From a virus, in IMG/VR virus record IMGVR_UViG_3300036850_000105, positions 1 through 64,000 of that record: DNA of 64,000 bases; one strand, written 5' to 3'. The notes beneath the pieces are model-generated. The model saw only the letters and a program-made list of their open reading frames with translations. It was not told the origin of the DNA and did no database searches. Position 1 is the first letter of the stretch, and each line of letters opens with the position of its first letter. Of the stretch, positions 47,542 through 54,901 are shown piece after piece. Position numbers and translations under genes: made by a program.

Positions 47542-48075
47542 GTGGCCGCCACCTACGTAGCGGGCGGCTCAATCGGGACGCTGCTCCCGATGACGATGCA
47601 AGGCGTCATCGCGCTTGAGTCATCGACGGCGCTGATCCTGCCACAACTGGCGGCAAAACTCGCGGGCGCCCTCAAGTCGCAACTCGCGCTGGTGCTGAAG
47701 CCGCCGGGCGTCGTCGCAAGCATCGACGTTGCGACCCGCGTCCTGGCGAGCTTGAACCTAGCCATCACGGCACCGGGCGCCGTCGTGGACTTTTCCGCGA
47801 TTGCCGCGTTGATCGCTGAAGTGGTCGCCGCGATTGCAGGACTCTCGGCGTCGGCAGCCCTGGCTGTCGAACTCACCGCCACGCTAGGGCGCGCCGGAAT
47901 TCATCTGATCACGCTCGAGGGGCGCGTCGGTGACTGGTCGAATGATCTCGGGACCATCACAAACGGTGGCCTTCCCGGCGGAACCGCCGATGACCAAGGC
48001 TTCGCGCTCGTGCTCGCTTGCGGAGCTGACCCGGGCACGATCGCGACCCTGAAGCTCGTCGCGGGTCTCGCGTGA
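47542..48075 (+). CDS. Ala-rich virion protein, 177 aa
   Basis: GTG at 47542. Hydrophobic, Ala/Leu-rich helices (SSTALILPQLAAKLAGALKS ... AALIAEVVAAIAGLSASAAL), resembling in composition the N-terminus of the hub. No family. Might be a small baseplate component. Confidence 0.55.
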   Translation: MAATYVAGGSIGTLLPMTMQGVIALESSTALILPQLAAKLAGALKSQLALVLKPPGVVASIDVATRVLASLNLAITAPGAVVDFSAIAALIAEVVAAIAGLSASAALAVELTATLGRAGIHLITLEGRVGDWSNDLGTITNGGLPGGTADDQGFALVLACGADPGTIATLKLVAGLA

Positions 48076-49055
48076 CCGACTGGGCCGAGGTCGCCGGAGC
48101 GATTGAGGCGCAGCTTCCGAGCGAGACGGGCTTCCGTGTCCCGCACGGCGAAGCGCTCGCGGACAGGCTGCGAACGTACGGCGCTTTTCGCGACGAGCTC
48201 GAGCGGGAGAAGGCATACGACGAGGCCGTTGCGGCGACGCAGGCGATCGATCCTATCGAGCCGACGCCCGCCGTTTCGGCGACGCTCACGATCGGCGGGC
48301 TCACCCTGACCGCCCGTCCGCCCGGGGCGAGCGGCAACGGGATCGCGGTCACCGTAGCGAACGGAGCCGCCGCATCGTTCACTGTCGCGCCAATCGATCC
48401 GGACATCGCCGAGCAGCACCGGCAATCGGCCATCACCGCGCTATCTGGCACCATTGAGCATCTCTCCACAGACCCGGCGCTCGCTGCGTTGCAGCAAGAG
48501 GCCGCCGCGTACCTCGGATCACTCGATCCTGGGACGCGCGCCCGAGCCGAAGAGATCATCACCGAGCGGTGGCCAGACTACCGGGTGGCACGAGCTGGGC
48601 TTGCCGTGCCTCGTGAGCGCAAAAAGCTTGAGGATGCGCTCGACTCCCTGGGTCTCGACGCCGAAGTGAAGACTTCCGCGCTCCAGACGTGGGACGCGCG
48701 CGATACGGCGTTTGCGGAAGCGGCTCAGCAGGTTTTCACGCTCACGATCTCGCAGGGCGAGGTCATCGAAACCTATTCTGAGGTCGTGCCGGGCTACGAC
48801 TTTCGGATTGCATCGTCGGTACTCATTCAATCGGCCGCGTGGGACGGGAACACGAGGCCTCCGAACGGAACCTACGCTCTTGCCGCTGGCGTGAACGGAA
48901 CGCCTGGCCGCGCCGGCAGAAAAGCGCCGAAGCCCATCGGGGAATACGTGTTTCACGTGGACTCCGAGCGGGTGTTTACTCTCGAGGAGCTTCGGGAGAT
49001 CGTGGCTCAGGCGATCGAGGGTGGGCGGGAGTGGCTTGCTGGTTCCGGCGCGTGA
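48072..49055 (+). CDS. Tail-associated hypothetical protein, 327 aa
   Basis: GTG at 48072 (GTGA overlap). Contains TLTIGGLTLTARPPGASGNG, a strand-rich motif found in sheath and other tail proteins, two helical parts and a C-terminal EYVFHVDSERVFTLEELREI. Last rightward gene before the leftward cassette; its 3' end overlaps a convergent small gene. Confidence 0.6.
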   Translation: MTDWAEVAGAIEAQLPSETGFRVPHGEALADRLRTYGAFRDELEREKAYDEAVAATQAIDPIEPTPAVSATLTIGGLTLTARPPGASGNGIAVTVANGAAASFTVAPIDPDIAEQHRQSAITALSGTIEHLSTDPALAALQQEAAAYLGSLDPGTRARAEEIITERWPDYRVARAGLAVPRERKKLEDALDSLGLDAEVKTSALQTWDARDTAFAEAAQQVFTLTISQGEVIETYSEVVPGYDFRIASSVLIQSAAWDGNTRPPNGTYALAAGVNGTPGRAGRKAPKPIGEYVFHVDSERVFTLEELREIVAQAIEGGREWLAGSGA

Positions 49056-49155
49056 CGAAGTAAACGATCGCGACGATGCCGGCGACCGGGGCGACGCACG
49101 CGGCAAGTACCACAAGGATCACGAGCAGCCAGTGAACCGCCGACAGTGTCCCCAT
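48976..49155 (-). CDS. Predicted membrane protein of the leftward cassette, 59 aa
   Basis: ATG at 49155 shares bases with the upstream stop (TGATG). One strong transmembrane helix (HWLLVILVVLAACVAPVAG, IVAIVYFV) then a basic Pro-rich tail. Convergent with, and overlapping 80 bp of, the gene on the other strand. Holin-like size, but identity unproven. Confidence 0.55.
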   Translation of the reverse strand: MGTLSAVHWLLVILVVLAACVAPVAGIVAIVYFVTRRNQQATPAHPRSPEPRSPEAPRE

Positions 49156-50105
49156 CAGAGAAAACTCACGTCATCGACCCAGAGCTCGACGTCTGGGCCG
49201 CCTGAGACGAACATCACGCCGATCACCGACTCCACATCAAAGGCGCGCGGCTCACCCGTCGGCTGCGGCTTCATCGGTGGCGTCCCGATCACCTGGTCGC
49301 CACGGAGTTCCTCCCACGTAACGCTCGCTTGGGTCCACGACTCTGCCGCGGCAAAACCCTTGCCGCGGGATTCTGCGGGAGGCCACGACGGGTCGACAAC
49401 GACCACAACCCGAACCGCCGCGCCGCGGTATCGGAAGGTGAGCCCGGCATACGTTGAAACGTCGTACGGCTTTGGGGTGTCGCCGCATCGGTGCAAGTCG
49501 AATGCGACCCATGCCTCCAAGCAGTCGAAGCCCGAGGTTGTAGCGGCGAGATTCCCGTCCCCATCTTCTTCCGGCGTGAGCTCGCCGGTTGTCTGCAGGC
49601 ACAGGCCCGGCGACGAGTTACCGGCCGACCAGATGCCGAAGCGAGCGGGCGGCTCCGGGTCGCGCTCCCCGTTCCCCACGATACCGTCCCCGTCCTCTAG
49701 ATCGTCGATTGTCTTGTAGCCCGGCGAGCCGTAGGCAAGCCCGCACTGCTCGGCACCAGCCGCCCCAGCGGTGTCCATGCCCGCCATGCCCGCCATGGGC
49801 TCTCCAGCTGAGCCACCGCTTCCACCCATGGGCGGCTCTCCCCCGGTGCCAGCGACATCACCAGCGCGGCCGCCATTGCCCGCCGCGGTCTCTCCGGAAT
49901 TACCCGCGCCACCGGTTGAACCGGCGCCGGCCATCTGCGCCCCGCCGCTCCCCGCCTGCTCTCCCGCGGTACCGCCCGCACCGGCGAGACCGGCACTACC
50001 AGCGAGGCCTTCGCCCGCTGAGCCCGCTCCACCACGTGGTCCGTCTCCCGCGCTGAAGGATGAGCCGCAGCCGAGCAGGAAGAGTGCTGTACCCAGCAGC
50101 CTCAC
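49155..50105 (-). CDS. Lipoprotein with Gly/Ala-rich linker (moron candidate)
   Basis: 316 aa, GTG at 50105 (GTGA overlap). Signal MRLLGTALFLLGC with lipobox Cys13, then about 120 residues of Gly/Ala/Ser linker (e.g. GSAGLAGAGGTAGEQAGSGG), then a globular domain (IDDLEDGDGIVGNGE ... YAGLTFRYRGAAVRVVVVVD ... VELWVDDVSFL) that resembles a carbohydrate-binding beta-sandwich. This lipoprotein style is typical of Myxococcota, suggesting a host-derived gene. Likely an outer-membrane protein made in the lysogen, for instance blocking superinfection. Confidence 0.7.
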   Translation of the reverse strand: MRLLGTALFLLGCGSSFSAGDGPRGGAGSAGEGLAGSAGLAGAGGTAGEQAGSGGAQMAGAGSTGGAGNSGETAAGNGGRAGDVAGTGGEPPMGGSGGSAGEPMAGMAGMDTAGAAGAEQCGLAYGSPGYKTIDDLEDGDGIVGNGERDPEPPARFGIWSAGNSSPGLCLQTTGELTPEEDGDGNLAATTSGFDCLEAWVAFDLHRCGDTPKPYDVSTYAGLTFRYRGAAVRVVVVVDPSWPPAESRGKGFAAAESWTQASVTWEELRGDQVIGTPPMKPQPTGEPRAFDVESVIGVMFVSGGPDVELWVDDVSFL

Positions 50106-50509
50106 GTCAGGCTCCGGACGAACTCGCAGACGCGGCGCATCAGCGCGGCATTCACCGACGAGCCCATGAAACGCCGGTTCATTGCGGCGGTGCCGGGCCG
50201 GTCGACGCGACCGGCGCCGATGATCCGGAAGTGCCACCCGATCAGGGCACCATGCCGAACCTCGACCACACGGTCCGTGTCGCGGACTCGGTAGAAGGCC
50301 GTCTGCTCGTCACCGTCCTGAACATCGTCAAGGAGCGGCAGATCCCCAGTGGGAATACTGGGCTCACTCGCCTCCCACTCGGTCTGCTCAAGCTCAGCCT
50401 TCAGGCGCGCGCCGTCTATCTCCGCCGCCATGTTCTGCAAAGCATTGCGCGCCTCAGAGGAAGAGCGTCCGAAGTCGCGGCAAGCGTCCAAAAACTCGTC
50501 GCGGCTCAT
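50102..50509 (-). CDS. Hypothetical protein of the leftward cassette, 135 aa
   Basis: Start at 50509 (MSRDEFLDACRDFG) by ATGA overlap with the upstream gene. Helical N-terminus, beta-rich middle (TAFYRVRDTDRVVEVRHGAL), late FMGSSVNAALMRRVCEFVRS. No signal peptide. Encoded between a secreted and a lipoprotein gene. Confidence 0.6.
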   Translation of the reverse strand: MSRDEFLDACRDFGRSSSEARNALQNMAAEIDGARLKAELEQTEWEASEPSIPTGDLPLLDDVQDGDEQTAFYRVRDTDRVVEVRHGALIGWHFRIIGAGRVDRPGTAAMNRRFMGSSVNAALMRRVCEFVRSLT

Positions 50510-50709
50510 TCGTAAAGCCCCCGAATACACCGCTCGCGAGCCCACTTCGTCGGCCGCTCCGCACACCTTCTGACCGCGCGTTCCCAGCTCCACCGGTCTC
50601 CGTGGCTCTTCCACGAGTCCGGCATGGGCGGGATCACTACGTCGTAGGCGAGCGCGCTCCCGGCGCTCAGCGCCATTGCAACCATGAACCCCATCGCTAT
50701 TGTTCGCAT
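50506..50709 (-). CDS. Small secreted protein, 67 aa
   Basis: ATG at 50709. Sec-type signal: MRTIAMGFMVAMALSAGSALA with cleavage after ALA, leaving a mature chain of about 46 residues rich in Trp, Arg and two Cys (WERAVRRCAERPTKWARERC). First gene of the leftward cassette; a weak promoter is possible upstream (TTGAAT, 17-bp spacer, TGTGTT between 50709 and 50785). Confidence 0.6.
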   Translation of the reverse strand: MRTIAMGFMVAMALSAGSALAYDVVIPPMPDSWKSHGDRWSWERAVRRCAERPTKWARERCIRGLYE

Positions 50710-50785
50710 GTCGGGACTAACTCTCCCGGCCGGGCCCGGGCTGCTGAACACAGTGCCGGGCCGACCTACATTCAAAGTGTAGCCG

Positions 50786-51241
50786 ATGGCCCGCGTTTTC
50801 TCCACGCAGGCCGAGATTTCGGCCGCAAAAGCCCTGCTCGCCTCGGGGGATCGCTCCGCCGCCGCGACGGTTGACCTGTTCCACGATGGCGACATCACGC
50901 CCGAGTGCCCGGAAGTGGCCGGGCCGATCGCGCTTGCTCAGCGGATCGCGCGCCGACTCCGGACCTCCAACGGGTTCTTCCCGTGGTGGCCAAACGAGGG
51001 CCTCAACGTCTCCGACTACCTGCTTTCTCGTGCGCCAACCTGGCAGATCGAGAACCAGATCAAAGAAGAGGTGAAGCGCGATCAGGGCGTCGTCGACGCG
51101 GTCGTGATCGCGACGCTTTCCTCCGGCGGTCGCGATCTCCGCGTCGAGATCTTTGTCTCGTCAGTCTTTGGTCCGCTTGAGCTGACGATGACAGCAAGCG
51201 AAGCGAGCTCGAAGCTGCTCGACATCCGCCGCGCTGCGTAA
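50786..51241 (+). CDS. Baseplate wedge protein (gp25/W-like)
   Basis: 151 aa, ATG at 50786. ALAQRIARRLRTSNGFFPWW followed by ISDY-like NVSDYLLSR and a strand-helix core (VDAVVIATLSSGGRDLRVEI) fits the small gp25/W family of contractile tails, a conserved element of the baseplate that starts sheath polymerisation. Confidence 0.7.
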   Translation: MARVFSTQAEISAAKALLASGDRSAAATVDLFHDGDITPECPEVAGPIALAQRIARRLRTSNGFFPWWPNEGLNVSDYLLSRAPTWQIENQIKEEVKRDQGVVDAVVIATLSSGGRDLRVEIFVSSVFGPLELTMTASEASSKLLDIRRAA

Positions 51242-51246
51242 CCCCG

Positions 51247-52431
51247 ATGGCAAGTCTCAACTGGAACGACCTCGTCGAGCTCACCGAGGAGGAAGGGCAG
51301 CAAGATGTGCTTTCGCTCCTCGAAGATCAGGGGCTCACGGCGACGGCATGGCAGCCATTCTCGATCGCGCCGATCGTCACATTCCTCGGCGCCGAGATCA
51401 TGGTGCGCGGCTCGAAGGTCGGGGTGCTCATCAAGGAGTCGCACCACCCGGACACGGCGACCAATGACGCCCTAAAGCGGGTATTCAGCGGCTTCTATAA
51501 CAAGGAGCACGAGCCGGCCGTCGAGGCTCAGCTGCTCGTCACGCTCTCGTGTCTTGCGACGAGCGGCCCACATAGCATTGCGCTTGGTGATCTCGTGCTC
51601 TCGAACGTGAGCGGCGGCACCTACCGCAACGTCGAGGGAAACGGCATCAGCTACCCGGTGACGCTCACCGCGGGCGGCACGCAGGAGCTCCTATTCGAGG
51701 CCGAGGTGGCCGGCACTGCGGCCAACATCGCCGACGCGCTCACCGAGGCGACCGTCGCGCTCGAGATGGTGACCACGCTTTCGGGCGTCACCATCACCAC
51801 CTACACGCTCGAGCAGTCCGGTCAGGACGAGGAGAGCGACGACCGAATCAAAGAGCGGGCGCAGCTTCGCTGGTCGGAGCGCTCGATCTCCAAGTCAGAC
51901 GACGCGCTCAAGCAGCGGGCTCTTGACGTGGCCCCCGGCGTCGTCAGCGTTGCCGTGGACTCCACGAATCCACGTGGGCCGGCAACGACCGACGTTTACA
52001 TTGCGGGACTCGACTCGACCGCGAGTGCCGACGAGGTTTCTGCCGTCCAGATTGCGCTTGACCTCGCGACTTTTGGGCGCAAGGCCACCCCGAAGACGGT
52101 GCAAGTCTACGCGGCACCGGAGGTCCCACTGGGCGTTACCGGGGTAGCGCACTTCGCCGGCATCGACACCACCACGGCGTCTACCGCCGTCGACGCGGCA
52201 CTCCTGGCCTTCGTGCGCGCAACGCCACCTGGCGGCTTCGACTTCTCACCAGGCCCGAGCGGCGTCGTGCGGGTCAACGATATCGAGACCGCGATCAAGA
52301 ACGCATTGACTGGCGCTGGCGCGACCAAGGCGACTGTGACACTCACCGTGCCGAGTGCGGACGTTGTGCTCTCCGCCTACGACAAGGTTGTCCAGGGCAC
52401 CTGGAACATCACCTACACCGTGCTGAACTGA
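51247..52431 (+). CDS. Baseplate J-like protein
   Basis: 394 aa, ATG at 51247. Follows the W-like gene as in P2 and Mu. Typical markers: an early ATAWQPFSIAPIVTFLG, TLEQSGQDEESDDRIKERAQL before RWSERSISKSDDALKQRALD, then a strand-rich C-terminus. Forms the wedge arms of the baseplate. Confidence 0.85.
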   Translation: MASLNWNDLVELTEEEGQQDVLSLLEDQGLTATAWQPFSIAPIVTFLGAEIMVRGSKVGVLIKESHHPDTATNDALKRVFSGFYNKEHEPAVEAQLLVTLSCLATSGPHSIALGDLVLSNVSGGTYRNVEGNGISYPVTLTAGGTQELLFEAEVAGTAANIADALTEATVALEMVTTLSGVTITTYTLEQSGQDEESDDRIKERAQLRWSERSISKSDDALKQRALDVAPGVVSVAVDSTNPRGPATTDVYIAGLDSTASADEVSAVQIALDLATFGRKATPKTVQVYAAPEVPLGVTGVAHFAGIDTTTASTAVDAALLAFVRATPPGGFDFSPGPSGVVRVNDIETAIKNALTGAGATKATVTLTVPSADVVLSAYDKVVQGTWNITYTVLN

Positions 52432-52432
52432 C

Positions 52433-53227
52433 GTGGCGGAAGACGACTACGCGCCGCCAAACACGTTCCGCGCGCTCGTTGAGCTCCGGTCGCCCGACTG
52501 GATGTCCGAGCCCGAGGCGCCGCTTATGGCTGCGTTCGTCGGCATCACGCTTGGAGTCACGCAGGATCAGCAGGTCGAGGCGTGGATCCTCGCCACGCGG
52601 ATGCACCTGCTCGACGATCCGGAAAGCCCGGACGACGTGCTCCCGGTCATCGGCCGGGACAGGCGCCTGCCCCAGTACCACCTTGAAACTAGCGCCCAGT
52701 ACCGCGAGCGCCTGAAGGCCGCCTGGGAAATCTACGAAGAAGGCGGCACCGAAGAGGTCATCGAAAAGCAGCTACTCGCCGCTGGCTACGGGCCGACAAC
52801 GACAATGGGGTCGTGGGGCGGTCCCGGAGCTGACTGGGGCGAGGCCGGCTACTACTGGAACGACCGCGGCGCTTACGTGCAGTTCCGGCCAACGGCGCCG
52901 GGCCCGCGTGGAGAACCGCCGCCGTATCGCACCCAATTTTGGGTCGTCTTTCAGAACGGATTTCACCCGGTCACGGGACTCCCGATCCCCTGGGGTGACT
53001 TCGTCTGGGGAGATACGAGCACGGGAGTTTGGGGGCCGCAGGGATACGACCGTGACTTCCAGCAAACGGTTGAGGGCATCGTCTACAAGTGGAAGCCGCA
53101 CGAGTGGATCTTTCGTGGGTTCCTCTTCAAGATTGGTCTCGGTCTATGGGGTGAGGGTTCTCCGTGGGGAGATCCGCTCGGCGTCGTGTGGGGCGGCGGC
53201 GTCGAAGTGCAAGTTCCACTGAGGTAG
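52433..53227 (+). CDS. Baseplate/tail protein I-like
   Basis: 264 aa, GTG at 52433. Position after J. The N-terminal half (QVEAWILATRMHLLDDPESP ... YRERLKAAWEIYEEGGTEEV) agrees with gpI-type proteins that couple the baseplate to fibres. The C-terminal half is Trp/Gly-rich (WGDFVWGDTSTGVWGPQGYD). Confidence 0.75.
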   Translation: MAEDDYAPPNTFRALVELRSPDWMSEPEAPLMAAFVGITLGVTQDQQVEAWILATRMHLLDDPESPDDVLPVIGRDRRLPQYHLETSAQYRERLKAAWEIYEEGGTEEVIEKQLLAAGYGPTTTMGSWGGPGADWGEAGYYWNDRGAYVQFRPTAPGPRGEPPPYRTQFWVVFQNGFHPVTGLPIPWGDFVWGDTSTGVWGPQGYDRDFQQTVEGIVYKWKPHEWIFRGFLFKIGLGLWGEGSPWGDPLGVVWGGGVEVQVPLR

Positions 53228-53231
53228 CGCC

Positions 53232-53987
53232 ATGCGCCGCCTACTGCTCGCGCTCTCCCTCGTCGGGTGTCGCGGCGAATCGACCACTTACATCACCGAG
53301 GACGTGCCGTCGTGCGTCCGCAGCATCTGCGAAGTAACCATGAGTACAGTCCTAACCGGCACTCCCGCAAACGCGAACTTTGGAACGGGACTCACGCGTC
53401 CGGACAGCGGAGAAGATCCGTCTATTTGGTCGTCCATTCTAGAGCAGCAGCTGCAGCAGATCGAGGATCGCGAGCAGTGGCTGAAGCTGTGGCTTCCGAC
53501 TAGTCGCCTGCTGACAGTTCCGATCGCTTACTCGCTCATCAACACGTCGACCCGGTTTGATCTCACTACTTCAGGCGGGGCCCACTACTGGCTTCAAAGC
53601 AGCGTAGCCAGCGCCGGCCTGCTGATGTTTGAGGTGCCGTGGATGCCGCCAGGCGTGGTTATCAAGGGCGCGCATGCGTGGATTGGAAACGGTAGCGCAA
53701 CGAACCTGACGGGCCTCACCAAGCCGACGCTTGAGCTCAACAAGTCAGTGCTGACGGTCGGCGGAGACCCCATTGTTAGCAACACAGAGGTCTCGATTGG
53801 CACGGCCTCGGATGCCACCACCGTTCTCGCGACCTACCAACTTCTACACAAGGTCGAGATCACGGGCCTGTCGGAAACCGTGACGGACAACACGATCTAC
53901 CGCGTGCGGTTCACTGGGGAGACCGCGGGTAGCGCGACCCCCAACCTGGCCATGTCGGGGATCTTCGTTACCGTGGAAAGGCCTTAG
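53232..53987 (+). CDS. Tail protein with N-terminal lipobox-like signal, 251 aa
   Basis: ATG at 53232 gives MRRLLLALSLVGC, which reads as a lipoprotein signal; a second ATG at 53340 (MSTVLTGTPANANFGTG) would give a normal virion protein of 215 aa. The rest is a beta-rich protein (NLTGLTKPTLELNKSVLTVG). Place between I-like and fibre genes suggests an adhesion component. Which start is used is unresolved. Confidence 0.55.
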   Translation: MRRLLLALSLVGCRGESTTYITEDVPSCVRSICEVTMSTVLTGTPANANFGTGLTRPDSGEDPSIWSSILEQQLQQIEDREQWLKLWLPTSRLLTVPIAYSLINTSTRFDLTTSGGAHYWLQSSVASAGLLMFEVPWMPPGVVIKGAHAWIGNGSATNLTGLTKPTLELNKSVLTVGGDPIVSNTEVSIGTASDATTVLATYQLLHKVEITGLSETVTDNTIYRVRFTGETAGSATPNLAMSGIFVTVERP

Positions 53988-53993
53988 CGGTCC

Positions 53994-54770
53994 ATGAGCG
54001 CCCCCGTCACCGAATCCGACACGTTCCCCTCGGCGATCAACGCGCCGGAGGTGAACGACACGAACTACCCTGCGGTAGTTACGCAGCTCACAACGGATCT
54101 CGCCAACCGGACCAAGCATCTCAAGAACACGCTCACGACCGGCGGCTCGACCGAGCTCTTTACGGCCAACGGTCAGGATCCGGTCCTTGCCGACCTAACG
54201 CTGCCCGCGGCTGGCCGCGCGGACATGATCCGGAACCTCGGGATCGCGCTGCACAAGCAGATCCGTTGGGTGCGCGAGCGACTGCTCGGGACTGGGGCGT
54301 CAGCGACGACGATCCTCTGGCAACCCGCGCTCATCGGCGGAACTAGCACCTACTGGGGCTCGGACTCCGTTGCTTCGGCGGTCACGGTCCCATACATCAA
54401 CCAGAAGACGGCGGATGTGAACTACGCGTCCCTTACGATGCCGCACGTCATGCCTGGACTCGTATTTGGGACGCTAACAGCAACCGTGCAGTCGGCCACC
54501 AGCCACGGTGGCAGCCTCCCGGCGAGTATGCCGCGCCTTGCGCTCGGTGGGGTCGATTCCACCGGAACGGCCATTGAGATCGCCGGCGCGCTGGATACGT
54601 CGGGTAGCGCCGCGGCGTTCGAGGCGATGCATACGATCTCGTGCCCCATCAACTCGCTCGTGCAGACGGGACTCTCCTACTTCGTAGCCGTACGCGGCGA
54701 GGGCTCCACGAACGCACAGAACAACAGCTTCAAGGTCCACCGATTGAGCCTGACGGTCTGGTACGTTTGA
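53994..54770 (+). CDS. Tail-fibre-associated protein, 258 aa
   Basis: ATG at 53994. N-terminal helical segment (FPSAINAPEVNDTNYPAVVT, LANRTKHLKNTLTT) like fibre attachment regions, followed by a beta-rich C-terminus (LPHVMPGLVFG-like, HTISCPINSLVQTGLSYF). Probably a fibre or adapter protein. Confidence 0.6.
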   Translation: MSAPVTESDTFPSAINAPEVNDTNYPAVVTQLTTDLANRTKHLKNTLTTGGSTELFTANGQDPVLADLTLPAAGRADMIRNLGIALHKQIRWVRERLLGTGASATTILWQPALIGGTSTYWGSDSVASAVTVPYINQKTADVNYASLTMPHVMPGLVFGTLTATVQSATSHGGSLPASMPRLALGGVDSTGTAIEIAGALDTSGSAAAFEAMHTISCPINSLVQTGLSYFVAVRGEGSTNAQNNSFKVHRLSLTVWYV

Positions 54771-54781
54771 TCCCCCGCTAG

Positions 54782-54858
54782 AGAGCTGCCCCGCCTCGGC
54801 GCTCCTGTTCGGTTGTGTGCCAACTCTCCCGCGCGGACGTTCGCGTCGGGGCGGCTCT
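54782..54858. other. Long-range stem in the 131-bp gap before the tailspike gene
   Basis: AGAGCTGCCCCG (54782-54793) pairs with CGGGGCGGCTCT (54847-54858), 11 of 12 Watson-Crick plus one G-T, enclosing 53 nt with a further imperfect palindrome CGCGGACGTTCGCG. No U-tract follows, so it is not a standard terminator; it could be an mRNA processing or regulatory structure for the fibre genes. Confidence 0.45.
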
Positions 54859-54901
54859 GTGGCGGGCGCTTACCTATTTTCGCTGAAAGCACGAACGCAG
54901 A

